In this document: one piece after another, positions 62,453 to 64,000 of the stretch
Position numbering within the stretch: the stretch's first letter is position 1
How the letters are laid out: the number at the start of each line of letters is the position of its first letter
NCBI GenBank assembly: GCA_965202955.1
Contig: OZ241871.1
Coordinates: forward strand, 4,464,001-4,528,000
Direction: 5' to 3'
Source: Bin5 sp034422415
Lineage (GTDB): Bacteria; Chloroflexota; Anaerolineae; Caldilineales; Caldilineaceae
Length of the DNA stretch: 64,000 nt
Position numbers and translations under genes: made by a program
Notes under the pieces: model-generated
Told to the model about the DNA's origin: nothing
The model's database searches: none
Seen by the model: only the letters and a program-made list of their open reading frames with translations

Positions 62453-64000
62453 ATGTCAATGCGCGCCTTGTGGTCCTGGAGGATAGTTGGCGGCGTCGCC
62501 CTGGCAGTGGCGCTTCTGGCGGCCCTTGCCCTGCCGCTCGCCGCGCAGTCGACCGAAGGCCTACTCTGGGAGCACAGTTCAGCCGGCCGCGTCCAGGCAA
62601 TCGCCGTGACTGAAGACGGGGGACGCGTCGCGATTGGCAGCCGCGACAACTTCGTGCGCGTGTTCGACGGATCGGGCGAGCTGCTCTGGCAGTTCGAGGC
62701 CGACAACAGCATCCTCGGCGTCGACATCTCGCCCGACGGCCAGTGGCTGGCAGTCGCTTCTGAGGACCGATTTGTATATCTGCTCGATGCCGACGGCGGC
62801 GTCCTGTGGCAGTTCAAGGCCGGCCGCCCGATGAACAACGCAGCCGTCGCCCGCGACGGCTCGCTTGTGGCGGCAACCTCCGACGACCTCTCGGTTTACG
62901 CCCTTGACAGCGATGGCAACCTGCTCTGGCAGGAGGAGCTCGGCATCGGTGTGCGGGCCGTCGATATCTACGGCAGCGGCGAAAAGGCGCGCGTCGTCGT
63001 CGGCTCCGATGACGGGCTGGTGACCATCTACAGCCGCGCCGGCAAACAGCTGCTCCAGGCCGGTCTCGACTATGGTGCCAACTCGGTGTCGGTGAACGCC
63101 AACGGCGCCCTCATTTTGGCAGGCGCCAGCGACGGTACCGCGACGCTGCTCAACGGCTCCAATGGCTCCGCAATCTGGAGCTTCGAGGCCGAGGACGAGA
63201 TCTCAGCGGTCTCGCTGACCGCCGACGGATCCAGCGCCCTTGTCGGCTCCGAGGACGGCAGCGCTTACCTGCTCGACCGCGGCGGCATGCTCTCGCACCG
63301 CTTCCGCCAGGACGAGGAGGTGCTCAGCGTCGCGCTCGCCGGAGACGGCAGCCGCATCGCCGTTGGCACCGCCTCAGGGTCGGCCACAAACTACGACCGC
63401 GTCGGGGCAATCTCCGGCGCGGCACAGTCCACGGCCCAGCGCCAGCGTTCCCTGCTGCTCGCACTTGGCGTTGTGCTCGTCGTGGTCGCGGCCGCAGTCT
63501 GGGCCGCCCGCAACACCGCCTCCGGCCAGCAGGTCTGGCAGCGCAGCTCAGCCGGTCCGCTCGGCGTCCTGCAGGCGATGTGGAGCGCGCGGCTCTCCTA
63601 TCTGCTCATCCTGCCAACGCTGGCGTTCCTGCTCACCTTCAACTACTATCCCGCCTTCTCCGGCCTCTACCACGCCTTTACCGACTGGAGTCCCGGCGCG
63701 CGCACCGAATGGGTCGGCCTGTCCAATTTCCGCTTCCTGATGGAGGACCGTTTCTTCATTTCCGGCTTCCGCAACGCCGCCATCCTCGTCGTCGTCGCGG
63801 TCCTGAAGACGATGACGGTGCCGCTGCTGGTGGCCGAGTTCATCTTCAACCTGCGCAATCGCTTCTCCCAGTACTGGTTCCGCACACTCTTTGTCGTGCC
63901 GATCGTGCTGCCTGCGGTCGTGGAGATCCTCGTCTGGAACAACATCTACGACCCGGCGATCGGTCTTCTCAACGAGAGTCTCAAGCTGGTCGGACTGGAT
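62453..64000 (+). CDS. Beta-propeller-ABC sugar permease (MalF-type) fusion protein (3' partial)
   Basis: The frame is open from 62453 to the window end (516 codons; ATGs at 62414 and 62459 are alternative starts). Residues ~7-27 form an N-terminal hydrophobic helix or signal anchor. Residues ~30-315 contain about seven WD40/PQQ-like blades (for example SPDGQWLAVASEDRFVYLLDA, DGSLVAATSDDLSVYALDS, SADGSSALVGSEDG in part). A second hydrophobic segment (SLLLALGVVLVVVAAAVWAA) lies near residue 330-350. From about residue 380 a MalF-type permease domain begins: SYLLILPTLAFLLTFNYYPA, YHAFTDWSPG, FRTLFVVPIVLPAVVEILVW. The propeller would lie outside the membrane, next to the substrate-binding lipoprotein. 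The fusion crosses no frame change. Confidence 0.88.
   Translation, partial: MSMRALWSWRIVGGVALAVALLAALALPLAAQSTEGLLWEHSSAGRVQAIAVTEDGGRVAIGSRDNFVRVFDGSGELLWQFEADNSILGVDISPDGQWLAVASEDRFVYLLDADGGVLWQFKAGRPMNNAAVARDGSLVAATSDDLSVYALDSDGNLLWQEELGIGVRAVDIYGSGEKARVVVGSDDGLVTIYSRAGKQLLQAGLDYGANSVSVNANGALILAGASDGTATLLNGSNGSAIWSFEAEDEISAVSLTADGSSALVGSEDGSAYLLDRGGMLSHRFRQDEEVLSVALAGDGSRIAVGTASGSATNYDRVGAISGAAQSTAQRQRSLLLALGVVLVVVAAAVWAARNTASGQQVWQRSSAGPLGVLQAMWSARLSYLLILPTLAFLLTFNYYPAFSGLYHAFTDWSPGARTEWVGLSNFRFLMEDRFFISGFRNAAILVVVAVLKTMTVPLLVAEFIFNLRNRFSQYWFRTLFVVPIVLPAVVEILVWNNIYDPAIGLLNESLKLVGLD

Noticed and set aside
60481..62838. Very long minus-strand open frame (about 785 codons) opposite the lipoprotein and fusion permease
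   Set aside because: It is the complement of well-supported plus-strand genes with signal peptide and domain evidence. High GC often keeps the antisense frame open; no family resemblance was seen.
1..64000. CRISPR array or Cas genes
   Set aside because: No regularly spaced direct repeats of suitable length and no Cas-like proteins were seen.

Overview
This is a GC-rich bacterial chromosome window (rough impression about 60% GC), densely coding on both strands. The gene types suggest a Chloroflexota bacterium, probably Anaerolineae/Caldilineales-like: a LytR-CpsA-Psr protein, a CpXC-domain protein, two giant 6-pyruvoyl-tetrahydropterin-synthase-related membrane proteins, lipoproteins with an Ala/Pro-rich linker after the lipobox Cys, and many ABC importers next to phytanoyl-CoA dioxygenase and Gfo/Idh/MocA genes. 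This placement is an inference from gene content; no 16S rRNA is present.

Region 1 (1-8.5 kb, + strand): the end of an acidic membrane-anchored SH3-like protein, a frameshifted NAD-dependent DNA ligase (ligA), a TPR-like/CpXC gene pair, a CinA-like protein and an LCP-family cell-wall ligase. Region 2 (8.5-17.2 kb, - strand): alpha-glucan phosphorylase, a YfcH-type epimerase, a small membrane protein, MenA and a broken phytoene-desaturase-like oxidoreductase, followed by a hypothetical gene, an alpha/beta hydrolase and a methyltransferase. Region 3 (17.4-22.9 kb, + strand): tandem paralogous membrane proteins of about 900 residues. Region 4 (23-29.4 kb, - strand): glucose-6-phosphate dehydrogenase, an Fe3+-type ABC ATPase and fused permease without a binding protein, ThrH and a histidine phosphatase.

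Region 5 (29.5-36.4 kb): a TrkH-type K+ transporter, an M29-like aminopeptidase, a DUF4268 protein, tRNA-Gly(CCC) with a near-consensus promoter, and an SLC13-like transporter with TrkA_C-like domains. Region 6 (36.5-46.1 kb): a sugar-acid neighbourhood with two SMP-30/gluconolactonase genes, a uronate-dehydrogenase-like SDR, a YjhG/YagF-type sugar-acid dehydratase and an ABM-like protein. Interspersed are a methyltransferase remnant with an internal deletion, a Nudix-zinc-ribbon protein, an unpaired E1-beta subunit and a HicB-HicA toxin-antitoxin pair. Region 7 (46.1-56.1 kb): malic enzyme-phosphotransacetylase fusion, then a complete peptide-type ABC importer operon ending in a lipoprotein and a phytanoyl-CoA dioxygenase.

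Region 8 (56.4-58.2 kb): a small mobile island. A 157-bp IS5-family end fragment and a degenerate IS5-family element lie in inverted orientation around a gene for a small secreted protein. Region 9 (58.6 kb to the end): Gfo/Idh/MocA oxidoreductase, a second phytanoyl-CoA dioxygenase, a sugar-binding lipoprotein, and a gene running off the window that joins an extracytoplasmic beta-propeller to a MalF-type ABC permease. That fusion is the most unusual feature here.

Several genes carry single-base breaks (ligA, the oxidoreductase, the transposase). Some of these may be assembly errors, since two look like loss of a single C.
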